From Danio rerio (taxonomy: Eukaryota > Chordata > Actinopteri > Cypriniformes > Danionidae), in the NCBI RefSeq assembly GCF_049306965.1, contig NC_133188.1:9659501-9723500 (forward strand): DNA of 64,000 nucleotides, written 5' to 3'. Below the pieces are notes generated by a model, which saw only the letters and a list, made by a program, of their open reading frames with translations, did not search any database and had not been told where the DNA came from. Made by a program: the position numbers and the translations under genes. Positions 10,801 to 21,203 of this stretch are shown one piece after another; positions within the stretch are counted from its first letter, which is position 1; every line of letters begins with the position of its first letter.

Positions 10801-13800
10801 TAATAACATATAGTGAAAACATCCCAAAAGCATTTTTCCCATAATACATTTGTTTTTAAGTTGTTTTTTTTCTGTCACTGCAACACAGAAAGGCCTTTGT
10901 CCCGCCCTTACATTTCAGGTAAAACTAGACAAGGTCGACTGTGATTGGCCACTTCTCATATCATTTAAATCACTGCTTCGGAATCACGGTAGATTGTGCC
11001 GGTATTTTTGCATTAAATTGTCACAAAAATTCACAAACATTTTTATTTTTGGGGCGTAAAAATTGCATACAAATTCTCCTTGATAAATTAAGCACTTTTC
11101 AACAGAACAAGCCAATTTTCCAGGTATTCCAGCACTTGAATTTCTAAGAGCCAAATCTAGTGGTAAATAACAAAAATCTGTAGATTCCATAATGTATGAA
11201 TTTTGCTCTCCTGTAAAATTGTAATAAAAGTGTTTGGCACCTGGGGGTCAAAGTCAACATCATCACTCCAATGTAACGCCTTTTCCATCCCGATTCTCCA
11301 AACCAAGAGTCTGAAAAAAAGACCCAATAACCATCTGTCCGTGATAAAAATGCTGTCACAGACAAAAGCAAGCAGCTGTGAGGTCATTCTTACTCTGTTT
11401 GTCTGCAGATCGTTCTAGAAAGAGACGGACTCTGTCTGAGGGAATAGCGAAGGAAATCCCTGCTGTCACTTTCATGGTATTAATGCCGATGACCTCACCA
11501 TCCTGAAGAGTACAAACATGACACATCAGTTTATTACATAAGGCTAGAGTATGGCCAGTACAATACAATATTGATGAACATTTGAAAACAATTCACGTTC
11601 TTAATATGACAGTCATGAAGCTCTGTATTGCTCTGAAGGTCCAGCAATCTGTAGTCAACTACTAAATGTGCACTAATAACTTTCTCCTTCACCTTATTGT
11701 ACAAGGAGGGTACCACCATAGCTGTGAGATACGTTCTACTTGGGATTTCATAGTGTGGTTCTAGCACACTAATTAAATACTCCTACCCTAATACTCCTAC
11801 TATTATGCCTACAATTGCCTTTGCTTGTGTTGAGTTACTTGGAAGTTTTATTCCAAATGAAGACAGGAGAGTAGTTTGTGTTACACTTGTCAGTTTAACA
11901 GATAAAGCAATGATTTTGTGGACATCAGTAATTTAACTATTTGCCTTAATCTGATTAAAACAACAATATGATTAAGGTGTTTACATGAGTTGCTTTTAGA
12001 ATGTTCCTTTCATGATCCCGTTTTACATGTTAAAGCACATAATACGATTAACATTATTGTGTCACCACGCTATCCACGTTTCCTCCGGAGTGTCATGTAA
12101 TTTTGGGGAGTTTCATTCTTAATTTGTCGACTTTAACTGCAGTTTGGCACTTTCATTTTCATTCAAGAACATTTCATGCGTGCCCCCATGACAAACGACA
12201 TATTGGATCCGAGGAACTGCTAGAAGAGTGTAGTTTTAATGGCCTACTTTGCCATCTGAATAACAAGGAACACCGATTGCTTACTTACCAAATTCGTAGA
12301 GACAGGACAATCAACACGAACTGGATTTGCGTTTTTTTTTATAGGAAGACGAGTGGCAAATCCGTATTTCACCATTTATAATACAAAAAGCTCTCGGGTA
12401 AAAATGTTCCTTACAAACATTTTTGTTGCGTGTTAGAAGACCACTGTAGTCCACAAATGTGGGTCCTTTCTCATCGCGGGAAAATGAAAACAAAACCTTT
12501 GTTGTGGCACGTTTATAAACAACACTGACGACCCATGTCTCCGAACAATTCTTCTTCTTCCACTTGTTTTATTTACGGTTAGCAACACAACATCGCGTCT
12601 CTCTGAATACTGTAACAGGTAGTTTTTGAAGCTATCATGCATATAAATAAAGTTGCACCTCATTCACAATAGAGCGCGCTGATTAGTTCGTCTTTCTCTT
12701 GAATTAATGATGAAAGCTCAAAGACGTCACATTGTACCCGCCGATACAGACAGCCAGTCTCCATGCTGGAATTTACACAAGGAGCTCATGGCCTTCACGT
12801 AGCTTCAAAATTTCTTTTCAAACCGGAAGAACGAATTTGTTTGAAATAACGCAAAAACAACCAATTTTCACTTTTATTGTTAAATATGTGTCCTAAGAGT
12901 GTTTTTAGCAGCGTGAGACATATATATGACTATTGACATCTCAAAAATGTGTTTTGGTGTTTCGTGACCCTTTAAACCAAAAGGCAGAAGCAGTTTTTTG
13001 AGTAAATGTCAGCGACTCACCAGGTTTATGAGAGGCCCTCCTGAATTTCTAAACTGTAAAGCAGAATTGTGATTGAGTGATGGAATGCAATTTATTAAAT
13101 GATGACATACATTTTTTTTTTGCATGCAACACCACTCAGTTTCCAGTGCTCTTACATCTATGGTAGCGTCCGTCTGGATGTAGTCCATGTTGGAGTTGGA
13201 GAGACCCAGTTCTTTACTGCCTCTCTGTGCAGAGCTGACGATTCCAGATGTGATGGTGTTTTTAAGAGAAAAGGGGCTCCCCATGGCAACCACAAATTCA
13301 CCTTGACGCACATCAGATGACTTGCCAAGACGCAACGTTGGTAAAGGATTCTGGGACAAGACAGAGAACACAATGACACTATGTAAGACCATATGGCCAT
13401 GTACTAGAACTGTGGTAAAAGAAAACTGTGAAAAATCAATTGCAAAAATGGCTTTCCAAACATAAAAGCCTCCTCTGTTACTGTTGGTTTACCTAAAATT
13501 GTTGACTATAATTATTCTTTAGTTGCTGTAATACTACTGCGTTTAAAAATCTGAGGATACAAAACCAAATGTCACTAAGGTTATCACAATTTCGAGTTTA
13601 TTTCCATATTTGTATGCGGCGGTTCCTCCTGAAATATTACAGCGTGTACAGTATGTAGCCTAAATACAGTATAATCAGATTAATGGGTTAACAACAGGGC
13701 TTGACATTAACACCCACCAACCGCAGGTAGACTTTAGCTGTGGCGGATTAGACAGCAACTCCCACTATCCACTTTGGCTGGTCGAAAATCATTTTTAAAT

Positions 13801-14477
13801 TGTATTTTTTTTTAAGTAGGGTTCAACAATAAGGATGAACCTCTAGAAATGAGAAGCAGCCCCACTGACAAAAACAACTGTGTTCACGCAAGCAAAAGAA
13901 AGCAGATGAATACAGAATGTTATGTGATGCGCGAAATTTTTTAAAAGTGTGCACGCTCCCATTTCCTTGCGTGAAGCAACCTTGACCGGAAACACAATGC
14001 TGCGATCGGTTCTGTTGAAATAGACTTGACAAAAAGCGATACGCATCCACCATTTTCAAGAGCTCGAGATTTTAAAAAAAGAAGGTATTTTATGTATGCA
14101 GCAGCAGTTGCAGCTTTAGCTTTAAACAATCTTTAAACAGATTATTAATGGGCCTAACGTTAACTGTGTGCGTTTGATCATCCTTTCATTATTGCACACG
14201 GTATGTTTTTCACCTGCTTTCTTTTTGTTAATATGGTTTAATTATCATTCTTTTCAGTAACATTCATTTAATAGATTAAATTTTATGTATAGTTAACTGC
14301 TGATCTGAGACCTTGGTCTTGGAGCTAGGACAGACTACTTTTCATAGTTTTAGACAGGCTACATGACAATAATTGTTATTTAAGTTTTATTTAATAAAAA
14401 GTGTGTGCATTTTGTAACATATATTTTGCTAGTTTTTGAAATTTTAAATTTATTTAACATTTTTGGCTGAGAAATAT

Positions 14478-14528
<51 letters not shown>

Positions 14529-17500
14529 TCTATTTTCCAGTGTGGCCAGAGAAAAAATTGATACAACCTTCATGTTGAGCCCTGAAATAATTACAAAGCA
14601 ACACCATGAAACCACTACCGCTCATGCTCATTGAGCAAAGTCATACACAACACATCTAAATCAAGTAATATAAATATATTTTCCCAACAACAAAAGTGAA
14701 AATGGCGAGTGGCTAGTAAAGTTGAAAAACTACTTGCCATATAGGCTGGTGATCAAAAAAGTTAATGTAGAGCCATTAAAAAACATTAAAAATCATATTG
14801 ACCTCACACTTTTAATGTACTAACAGTGACACAATTTTGATTCTATAGGTTTAATTCTTAAAATGAACAAAATTCAAAAAGAAATTACTCATTTGATAAA
14901 GACCTTTTACTAAAAATGTAAATTAATAAAATAAAATAAGTCCTTGTTCTTACCATAGTAAACTATGACTCAATAAAAATAATGATGCACCGATACCATC
15001 TTTTTGGAACTGATTCGATTTCGATCCCAAAATTCTGAGTATCGACCAATACAGATCCGATCCTGATACTGTGCCATTTTTTTAAGCATAATACAGTTTC
15101 TATGGTGATGTGGTCCAGCTTATGTTTCCTTTTTTAATAGTATGATTTTTCTTTAATCTCTGCAACAGGCTAGCACTATTGACCCTAATCAAAACACAAA
15201 CTGGTCTGTTAAATAAACTATTGATATAAATAAAATTACAAACAAATATTCACAGTTTCAGAGTAACCTATATGAGGCTTAGGGTGCTTTCACACCAGTG
15301 AATCGATTCAGTTGTTCCGAAACAGAGATTACAAATGTTACATTGTTGCTCTTTGCTCTTGGTGCAGTTCGCTTTCACACTGCAAAGTTTCTAATCGGAC
15401 CAAAAGAGCTAAAACAAGTCACGTGCGAGTAAACTCTCCTCACATTGGTCAGTGTCAGGGTTTATTTTGCAGCGTCCTGCTCAGCTGTCAGGAGAGGTGG
15501 TGGTTTGGTGGTGATTGACAGGGTGCGCGCGCGACGTGTCTGAGGAGAGACGCGGGGGGGAGGGGTGAGAAGGGTGCGCGACGATGCCTATTTGAGGACC
15601 GGGAGGGAGATGCAAGATTACCGGGAGATCATCACTCGTTTGCGGGCATCCGGAGACTCGCGAAACTTCCGGCCCTACTCATAATTCTCTCGTCATATAG
15701 CCGTATGCCTATTACATATCCATAAAACACTGTGATATAACTGCGCTCGGATTGGATCGCTTTCTCACTGCAATCGAACCGCTCCAGGGTTGGTTTCAAT
15801 CGAGCCGAGACCACCTCATTCAAGCGATCTCAGAGCGATTACTTTGGCGCGGAACAGAGCGCGATTGCCCTGTTCACATATGCCAAACGAACCGCGCTAA
15901 CTGGGCAAACAAGATACGTTCCGAAACAAAAGTGTAGGTGTGAAAGCACCCTTAATCATTTTCTGTTAATGAAAATCTATATTGTGATTGTCAGTTTCAC
16001 TTTTATTAATTTAATCAACAACTTTGACCACAATGAGCCAGGCTTACAAACTATCCTAAAAGTATTCCCCTCGAAAGAATAAACTCAGTCGGAAGGATGA
16101 GAAAACAGAAACTTTTAATGTTACAGAATAATTTTACAGAGCGGCACACGTCACATCAGCCGGTGTGTGAATGAAGTGCTTGATGCATCACTGAGACAGC
16201 TTCCAATCCAAAACAGCAGTAAAAAGGGAAGAAATCAGTGTGTTAAGGATCTGTCCAATGTATTATTGAGCCTTTTCTAGTTTTAAATTTCAGGTAGGCC
16301 TACTTTGTGTGTAGAGCAGGTAATAACCCACTCAGTTCCAGTGTTGCGAACGCGATCTGCTGATCTAACAGCTACATGATTTAGAAACAGAAATGAACTC
16401 GTCGTTTCAGGTCGAAATGAACCAATATAATATATATATTATATTATAATAAATTAATATAATGTAATATAATAAATTAATATTTATTTAAATTAACAGG
16501 AACAAATAGTGTTGGAGAAAGTTTTTCATGTTGTCATGAACGTGACACGCAGTTTGAATTGTAAATAAACGGAGAATGATTGACAGGCGCAGCGGAGGGA
16601 AGCGCAGAACTGAACATGAATTTAAGCATGTGAATATTGATCTGTACTTCACATTAAACTATATAGAATGGCTTCAAAACATTTAGGATACAGTAGGCCA
16701 GGGGTCGGCAACCCAAAATGTTGAAAGAGCCATATTGGACCAAAAAAAACAAAAACAAATATGTCTGGAGCCGCAAAAAATTAAAAGCCTTATATAAGCC
16801 TTATAATGATGGCAACACATGCTGTATGTATTTATATTAGCTATATTAGCCTACTATAAAAATGACTTCGTTGGCTACAAGTACATACTGAGCCTTCATG
16901 ATTAAATGTTCATTTCCCTGCAGTGCATCCTGTAGAGAATGACGCGCCACGTGACTACTCTGTTGTACGATGCCGTCTCAAGTTTAACTTAATTACAGTA
17001 TATTAATTAATTATGTTTAATGTTCAAGTTTAACTTCATTACAATATTAATGAATTGTTTAATGATCAAGTTTAACTTAATTACAGTATATTAATGAATT
17101 ATGTTTAATGTTCAAGTTTAACTTCATTACAATATTAATGAATTGTTTAATGATCAAGTTTAACTTCATTACAATGTTAATGCATTATGTTTAATGATCA
17201 AGTTTAACTTCATTACAATATTAATGAATTATGTTTAATGATCAAGTTTAACTTCATTACAATATTAATGAATTATGTTTAATGATCAAGTTTAACTTCA
17301 TTACAATATTAATGAATTATGTTTAATGATCAAGTTTAACTTCATTACAATATTAATGAATTATGTTTAATGATCAAGTTTAACTTCATTACAATATTAA
17401 TGAATTATGTTTAATGATCAAGTTTAACTTCATTACAATATTAATAAATTATGTTTAATGATCAAGTTTAACTTCATTACAATATTAATGAATTATGTTT

Positions 17501-18692
17501 TGCTTTGATGAAATTAAAGAAATTCAATAAAGAAATCAGATTTTTTTTTATGTTTTTTTATTTTATTTTGAGGATTCCAAAAAAACAACATTAAAATTAA
17601 CGTGCACAACATGCCCCTTATCTGGGCAGCAGTGCAATAAAACGCAGCCTGCCATTTCCATTTCAAGATCAGCTCGAGTCATTCCTGGGAATGTGCTCAA
17701 CAAGGAAGGGTCAATCTCCAGGGGTGTGTGTCAAGGAAAGACAGTCTCGTTTTTTCCTTTCGCAACTCGCAAAATCTGCTCTCAAATGCAGTTTGCATAT
17801 CAACGATCGCACCTTGTAAATAATCACTGTTGAGTGAGTGATCGGGATGGGCTTCTTTGAATTCTCTCAGGGAGGGAAAATGAGAAAGCGTGCCCCGCTG
17901 TACATCTTTGGCAAAGACAGCTTGCGCTCCAAGGCGCATCACACAGCCGCCGGTTTGCTTACAACAGCTACCTGCCTGGCATTCCGCCCTGCTGATAGAA
18001 ACGTGTGTCGCAGGCTATGACGCAAATCTTCGTTGACAGAAATGTTGAAATTAAATATTCTACACACTTTTACAGCATTGGAAAACGTTAAGATTGTTTG
18101 TCCTCCTATAGAAACCATATTAAAACAAAAATATATTTACCTCCCTCATCGTTTTCCATTTTCAAACATTTTTTGAAAAAGTTCCAGGGAGCCACTAGGG
18201 CAGCGCTAAAGAGCCGCATGCGGCTCTAGAGCCGCGGGTTGCCGACCCCTGCAGTAGGCCTACAAGACAACTTTCTCCTGTCTTATAAAAGGCTACCTTT
18301 CTGGCTTTTGTTTGCTTATAAATTACACAGAATATAGAGCACGTGCAAGATGGGATTTGCAGTAAAAAATATGCAGTATTGAACCAATATCCAATCCAAG
18401 TATCAGGATCGATGCAGCCCTAATTAAAAAATTAAATGACCCAAAAAGATTACATATGTTAACAGTACAACCTCAAAGCTCCATCTGTACCTTAACATTG
18501 ATTTTGATGGAGACGATGTCTGCAGCCTGGTCCACATCCTGAACTGTGGCGTTGTAAGTCTCACCATTGGTCAGTTTGACACGAACACCACGCTTGTTGA
18601 CCACATGGGCATTTGTCACTATCAGGTCATCACTACTTATTATAAAGCCAGAACCATTCGAGATGGGTCCCTCACGGCCAGAAAAGGGGTGT
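7878..18692 (-). CDS. HtrA2-like serine protease, copy A1 (5' exon not found)
   Basis: Seven exons read on the - strand: 18692-18491, 13350-13156, 13053-13021, 11502-11394, 11310-11241, 8224-8129 and 8043-7878, all with GT-AG borders and matching phases. In order they give the trypsin-like core with catalytic His (VTNAHVV), catalytic Asp (AADIVSIKI), the strand-loop region [13 protein letters not shown], the serine motif as [21 protein letters not shown], the HtrA2-type linker [11 protein letters not shown], and a C-terminal PDZ domain ending MTPESTE. HtrA2/Omi is a mitochondrial intermembrane-space protease for quality control and apoptosis. The first exon seen starts within a codon, so an upstream exon (leader, membrane segment, IAP-binding motif) is expected. 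I find none up to the next gene. Odd points: the Gly of the usual GNSGG, which helps form the oxyanion hole, is Arg; one Ala after HVV is deleted; and DG is DD upstream of the His. This copy may be inactive or drifting. Confidence 0.88.
8544..8735. mobile_element. hAT-type palindromic MITE (A1)
   Basis: The 192-bp element begins CAGGGGTGGCCAACCCTG and ends with the inverted form GGCCACCCCTG. Most of its length folds into a hairpin. A perfect 8-bp target duplication, CTCTATGC, flanks it (8536-8543 and 8736-8743). It lies in the protease intron between the linker exon and the first PDZ exon. A2 carries the same insertion; A3 cannot be scored because this intron segment is deleted there. Confidence 0.85.
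8824..9640. repeat. Nested AT-rich fish DNA-repeat sequence (A1)
   Basis: The left part contains TGGGAAGTACAAATACTTTG, ACTGTACTTAAGTAGA and TACTTTACTCCACTACTT, typical of an abundant fish DNA-transposon-derived repeat. The rest has repeated TTACAG/CTGTAA words. It is non-coding, is matched in A2 and is absent from A3. Confidence 0.5.
9646..10725. mobile_element. Fold-back element with ~190-bp inverted arms (A1)
   Basis: The left arm (about 9646-9838) begins GTCAAATGACTGGCAGCTAC. It is inverted and well matched by the right arm (about 10530-10725), ending GCTGCCAGTCATTTGAC. The right arm also carries a partial tandem duplication of its inner part (about 10455-10530). The loop (about 9850-10210) is a different, non-repeated sequence that looks like captured or inserted repeat DNA. 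No coding region is supported. A2 has the same element (30533-31617); A3 lacks it by deletion. Confidence 0.65.
12103..12973. mobile_element. Old MITE, AGGGTCACGAAAC family (A1)
   Basis: Read on the - strand, this begins AGGGTCACGAAACACCAAAA and runs on with the same order of blocks as the A3-specific insertion at 59547-60791. Examples are the block around GATTGTCCTGTCTC and the AACTGCAGTTAAAGT block at the far end. It is present in the same intron in A2 and A3, so it predates the triplication. The far terminus is worn. It is non-coding, and the open stretches in it differ between copies. Confidence 0.6.
13695..14584. mobile_element. hAT-like element, CAGGGCTTGACATTAAC type (A1)
   Basis: The left end is CAGGGCTTGACATTAACACC and the right end is GTTGAGCCCTG in inverted sense, typical of a worn hAT family common in zebrafish. 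A second related inverted end, AAAAGTTAATGTAGAGCC, lies at about 14757-14775, so the element may extend to there or be nested. Inside is a (TTTA)n tract. It is shared by A2 and A3 and has no recognisable transposase. Confidence 0.6.
14477..14531. repeat. (TTTA)n microsatellite (A1)
   Basis: About 13 perfect tetranucleotide units. The tract is shorter in A2 (35207-35245) and nearly lost in A3 (about 59197-59218). Confidence 0.9.
15282..15951. mobile_element. TTA-flanked MITE, PIF/Harbinger-like (A1)
   Basis: The 670-bp element has inverted ends GGGTGCTTTCACACC and GGTGTGAAAGCACCC. The trinucleotide TTA flanks both sides (15279-15281 and 15952-15954), which fits the TWA target of PIF/Harbinger. 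It is more GC-rich than its surroundings and non-coding. A2 has it (35995-36666). A3 shows GGCTAAATAATTTTCTG at the same place, which looks like an unfilled site. Confidence 0.75.
16977..17500. repeat. ~44-bp minisatellite inside the A1 hAT
   Basis: About twelve direct copies of a unit containing ATGATCAAGTTTAACTTCAT and ending ATTAATGAATTATG. The first few units alternate between two variants (GTTCAAG and GATCAAG, with ACAGTATATT or ACAATATT), a dimeric higher-order pattern. The later units are almost identical. Confidence 0.9.
17697..17942 (-). pseudogene. hAT transposase fragment
   Basis: The translated segment contains [19 protein letters not shown] followed by [20 protein letters not shown]. 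This resembles the middle part of hAT-type transposases and the related host genes ZBED5 and GTF2IRD2 (pattern 'L..G.L.HFP...E' then 'F..RF.DF.K.E'). Only about 80 codons are open and both ends of the protein are missing, so it is a relic of the element around it, not a gene. Confidence 0.65.
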
Positions 18693-19645
18693 CTGAAAAG
18701 AAAGAGTGTAATATTAGTCACAATTCCCAAACACAACTGAAACTAAAACCATCTGGTCATCTTAAAATAGAAACAAGTGATCCAAAAAGTCTCTATAGAG
18801 AGAATCAACATAAAACACCCTGCTGAAAAAAACAATCCTGTTGTGCGCGCGCATGTAAAGGTAACTGGGTGAACAAGTCAAACAAAGTATATACACAAGA
18901 GAACATAAAAATATACAACAATTCAAAAAAATTAAGCAAGAATAATAAAGATTTAAATAAAACATATAATAGATAGATAGTACAATAATAATAATGATAG
19001 TAATAATGTCAGTGAAAATGACAACAGCATTATTAATAACAACAACAACAACTAAAACTACCACTTACGATTACTTAACATTCAGAAATTAAACCGAATT
19101 AACAAAAAATATTGTAAATATATGTGCAGTGTTAAAACATTGTTGGGTTTTACAACCCTGCGAAATGTGAGAATGTTTTAACAATAGAAATGATAAAAAA
19201 GTAAAGAATTAGGTTAACTTGATTGTTTTTATAAATGTAAGTGAGTTGAACATAAAACAGTCAAGTTGCCCCCGATAAACTTAAGAATTGAGTTGCTTCA
19301 ACACGTTAAATAAGTATTTTATAAATGTCTGATAACAATAATTTTGTTAATAATAATGACATTTGGGGAAAAAGGGTTTGGTTCTATTTTTATAGTAATT
19401 AAATGTTTATAATTTAAAATGTTTATAATAATTATATGTTTTGCCGCCTTGTTTTTGAGTTGTGCAATGCAAAAAGACCCTCTTATAGCAAGATTAGGGA
19501 TGCACTGAAATGAAGCTTGTTGATTGAAACGGAAAATTCTAGATGCATTTGGCTGAAAACTGACACTGAAAAGGCTTTTTAATAATTGGAAATTATTTTA
19601 ATAAATAAAAAATATATAGTTTTATATCAAATAATAAAGTAATTT

Positions 19646-19980
19646 GGCGACGCAGTAGGTAGTGCTGTCACCACACAGCAAGAAAGTCGCTGGTTCGAGC
19701 CTCGGCTGGGTCAGTTGGCATTTCTGTGTGGAGTTTGCATATCGCGTGGGTTTTCTCCGAGTGCTATGGTTTCCCCCACAGTCCAAAGACATGCGGTACA
19801 GGTGAATTGGGTAGGCTAAATTGTCAGTAGTGTATGAATGAGTATGTATGTATGTTTCCCAGAGATGGGTTGCAGCTGGGAGGGCATCTGCTGCGTAAAA
19901 ACATCTGCTGGATAAGTTGGCGGTTCATTCCGCTGTGGTGACCCCAGATTAATAAAAGGACTGAGCCGAAAAAAAATAAA
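19646..19980 (+). mobile_element. DANA-type tRNA-derived SINE (B1)
   Basis: Pol III A box region GTAGGTAGTGCTGTC and B box GGTTCGAGCC (about 19692-19701) are followed by the DANA body, with words such as GTCCAAAGACATGCGG, GATGGGTTGCAGCTGG and GGCGGTTCATTCCGCTG. It ends in an (AATGA)n-like tail. The B1 copy lacks about 17 bases that B2 keeps (GTTCTCCCTGCGTTC region). Confidence 0.85.
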
Positions 19981-20049
19981 CGAATGAATGAATAAAGTAT
20001 TTTTGTGAGGCTTTTAAATTAAACTCAATAACTTAAATTAACAGTCAAA

Positions 20050-20325
20050 TTAATAGTAAAAATAAAAATGATTCCATCCTTTACTCACCCTCTGCATATT
20101 TGAAATCGTTATGAGTTTCTTTCTTCTGTTAAACACAAAAGAAGACATTTTCAATAATGCTGAAAACCTCTAGCTATTGACTTCTATTGCAGGAAAAATA
20201 ACTACTATGGAAGTCAATGTTCAGCTTTTCAGCATTATTAAAAATATCTTCTTTTATGTTCAACAAAGTCACAAAAACTCATCAGAAATGATGACAGAAG
20301 TTTCCTTTTTGGGTAAACCACACAA
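20050..20325. mobile_element. Palindromic cyprinid repeat (AAGAAGATATT/TCATCATTT type) (B1)
   Basis: The two halves are inverted repeats: TTTACTCACCCTCTGC and GAGTTTCTTTCTTCTGTT on the left pair with AACAAAGTCACAAAAACTC and GATGACAGAAGTTTCC on the right around a centre at about 20190. It is the same family as the single-sided copy at 63383. B2 has the same palindrome (about 39230-39490). Confidence 0.6.
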
Positions 20326-20803
20326 CTACTTGCAAATATGCTCAGTTCAGTTTATTCTTCTTCTTTTTTTTTTTAAAGAGCCCCTATTCTGGGTTTTTGA
20401 GAATGACCTTCCATGTATTGTGTAACACAGCTCTAAGTGAAGTGAATTATTCAGCTAAGACTTAAATCTGCAAGTGCACAGTGTTTAAAACTGTTGATTC
20501 ATTTATAAAAGAGTTGACTCGCAGTGCTTCAAATGAATCGTCTTGATAACGAGTCTTTAGCCGTGCCGGCGTGACCAGGAAATGGAACTTAAGCCCCGCT
20601 CAGGGCCGGATTAACCAATGGGCCTTATAGGCACAGGCCCAGTGGCCCGAGCGCACTTGGGGCCCCTGTGAGGGGGGAGTAGAAAAAGACAATTTCGGGG
20701 TGTTTTTTTAGGCTAACTGCAAATAGCGCACCTAGTTGGAATAAGCTATTCACGCTTTATGCCCATCTATGCTTGATTGACAGTGACAACATGAGTAAAG
20801 AGC

Positions 20804-21075
20804 AGGGCCAGACGGAATCTGCGGACGTTTTTTACTATTTCTGCTGAGAATTTTGGTAAAAATCTGAGGATTTCTGCAGAATTATTTTGGGAGTTTCCAG
20901 CGGAGTATCATAACTTACACCTTAATATATTAAATAAAAAGTAATAAATTACTGAATAAAAACTGAATAAATTCAGATTTACACATTTACTCAAGTAAAT
21001 AAACAGAATTAATGATAGGCTAAAGATCTGCGAAAAATCTGCGGAATTCTGTGCGCACAGATTCCGTGTGGGCCT
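20804..21075. mobile_element. Small MITE inside the hAT (B1)
   Basis: Ends AGGGCCAGACGGAATCTGCG and CAGATTCCGTGTGGGCCT are inverted. The direct repeat AGTAAAGAGC flanks the element (20794-20803 and 21076-21085). A 10-bp duplication would suit a MULE-type element, but the superfamily is uncertain. It is also in B2 (about 39989-40291). Confidence 0.6.
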
Positions 21076-21106
21076 AGTAAAGAGCTATGCAGCATCACAG
21101 CCTGAG

Positions 21107-21203
21107 TGGCGTACCTCGTAATGTGCACAGCAACATCTTTTGACGCAATTGGTTATCAACCCGGTTCGAATCCACCATCTTCTGAACTTGTGCTACTTTT
21201 TTT
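21107..21203 (+). repeat. tRNA-like Pol III promoter remnant (B1)
   Basis: There is a perfect B-box consensus GGTTCGAATCC at 21163-21173, an A-box-like TGGCGTACCTCG at about 21107-21118, and a T7 run (21197-21203) that could end Pol III transcription. The stretch cannot fold as a full tRNA that I can see. It is probably a tRNA-derived SINE head carried inside the hAT element. B2 has the same (B box 40378-40388). Confidence 0.45.

Larger units (their letters stand above)
16699..18251. mobile_element. hAT transposon (CAGGGGTCGGCAACC ends), only in A1
   Basis: Ends are CAGGGGTCGGCAACCC and GGGTTGCCGACCCCTG, a near-perfect inverted repeat, with a perfect 8-bp target duplication CAGTAGGC (16691-16698 and 18252-18259). 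A2 and A3 have the single uninterrupted CAGTAGGCCTAC site, so the insertion came after the copies separated. It carries a minisatellite and a transposase fragment on the - strand, and is internally deleted relative to an autonomous hAT. Confidence 0.92.
14982..18421. mobile_element. hAT-like element with GATGCACCGAT ends, host of other insertions (A1)
   Basis: The left end reads GATGCACCGATACCATC and the right end is its worn inverse, TATCAGGATCGATGCAGCCC. These ends mark a large fish hAT-like non-autonomous family. Two further elements lie inside, a TTA-flanked MITE (15282-15951) and a hAT element (16699-18251). The whole lies in the protease intron before the catalytic-Asp-distal exon. A2 and A3 have the same ends (about 35696-37567 and 60909-62132). 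Confidence 0.55.
2333..18832. repeat. Tandem segmental duplication, copy A1
   Basis: First of three head-to-tail copies of a block carrying a PIM-like kinase gene and an HtrA2-like gene. Similarity to A2 and A3 starts abruptly at about 2333 and in A3 stops at the base equivalent to about 18832. Between copies, exons are nearly identical while introns differ mainly by insertions, deletions and microsatellite length. A1 carries an exclusive hAT insertion (16699-18251), which makes it the longest copy. Confidence 0.9.

Noticed and set aside
12103-12381. Possible 92-residue protein on the + strand
   Set aside because: It lies wholly inside an old MITE and is not kept in length or frame in A2 and A3.
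16977-17500. Regular repeats that might be a CRISPR-like array
   Set aside because: The units are contiguous with no spacers, lie inside a eukaryotic hAT transposon and vary like a minisatellite.
18762-19064. Hydrophobic 100-residue frame on the - strand with a membrane-like look
   Set aside because: It arises from AT-rich simple sequence with (AAT)n and (ACA)n tracts, and the A3 copy lacks it.
19646-19980. tRNA gene suggested by the GGTTCGAGCC box
   Set aside because: The surrounding sequence is a DANA-type SINE, so the box is its internal Pol III promoter.
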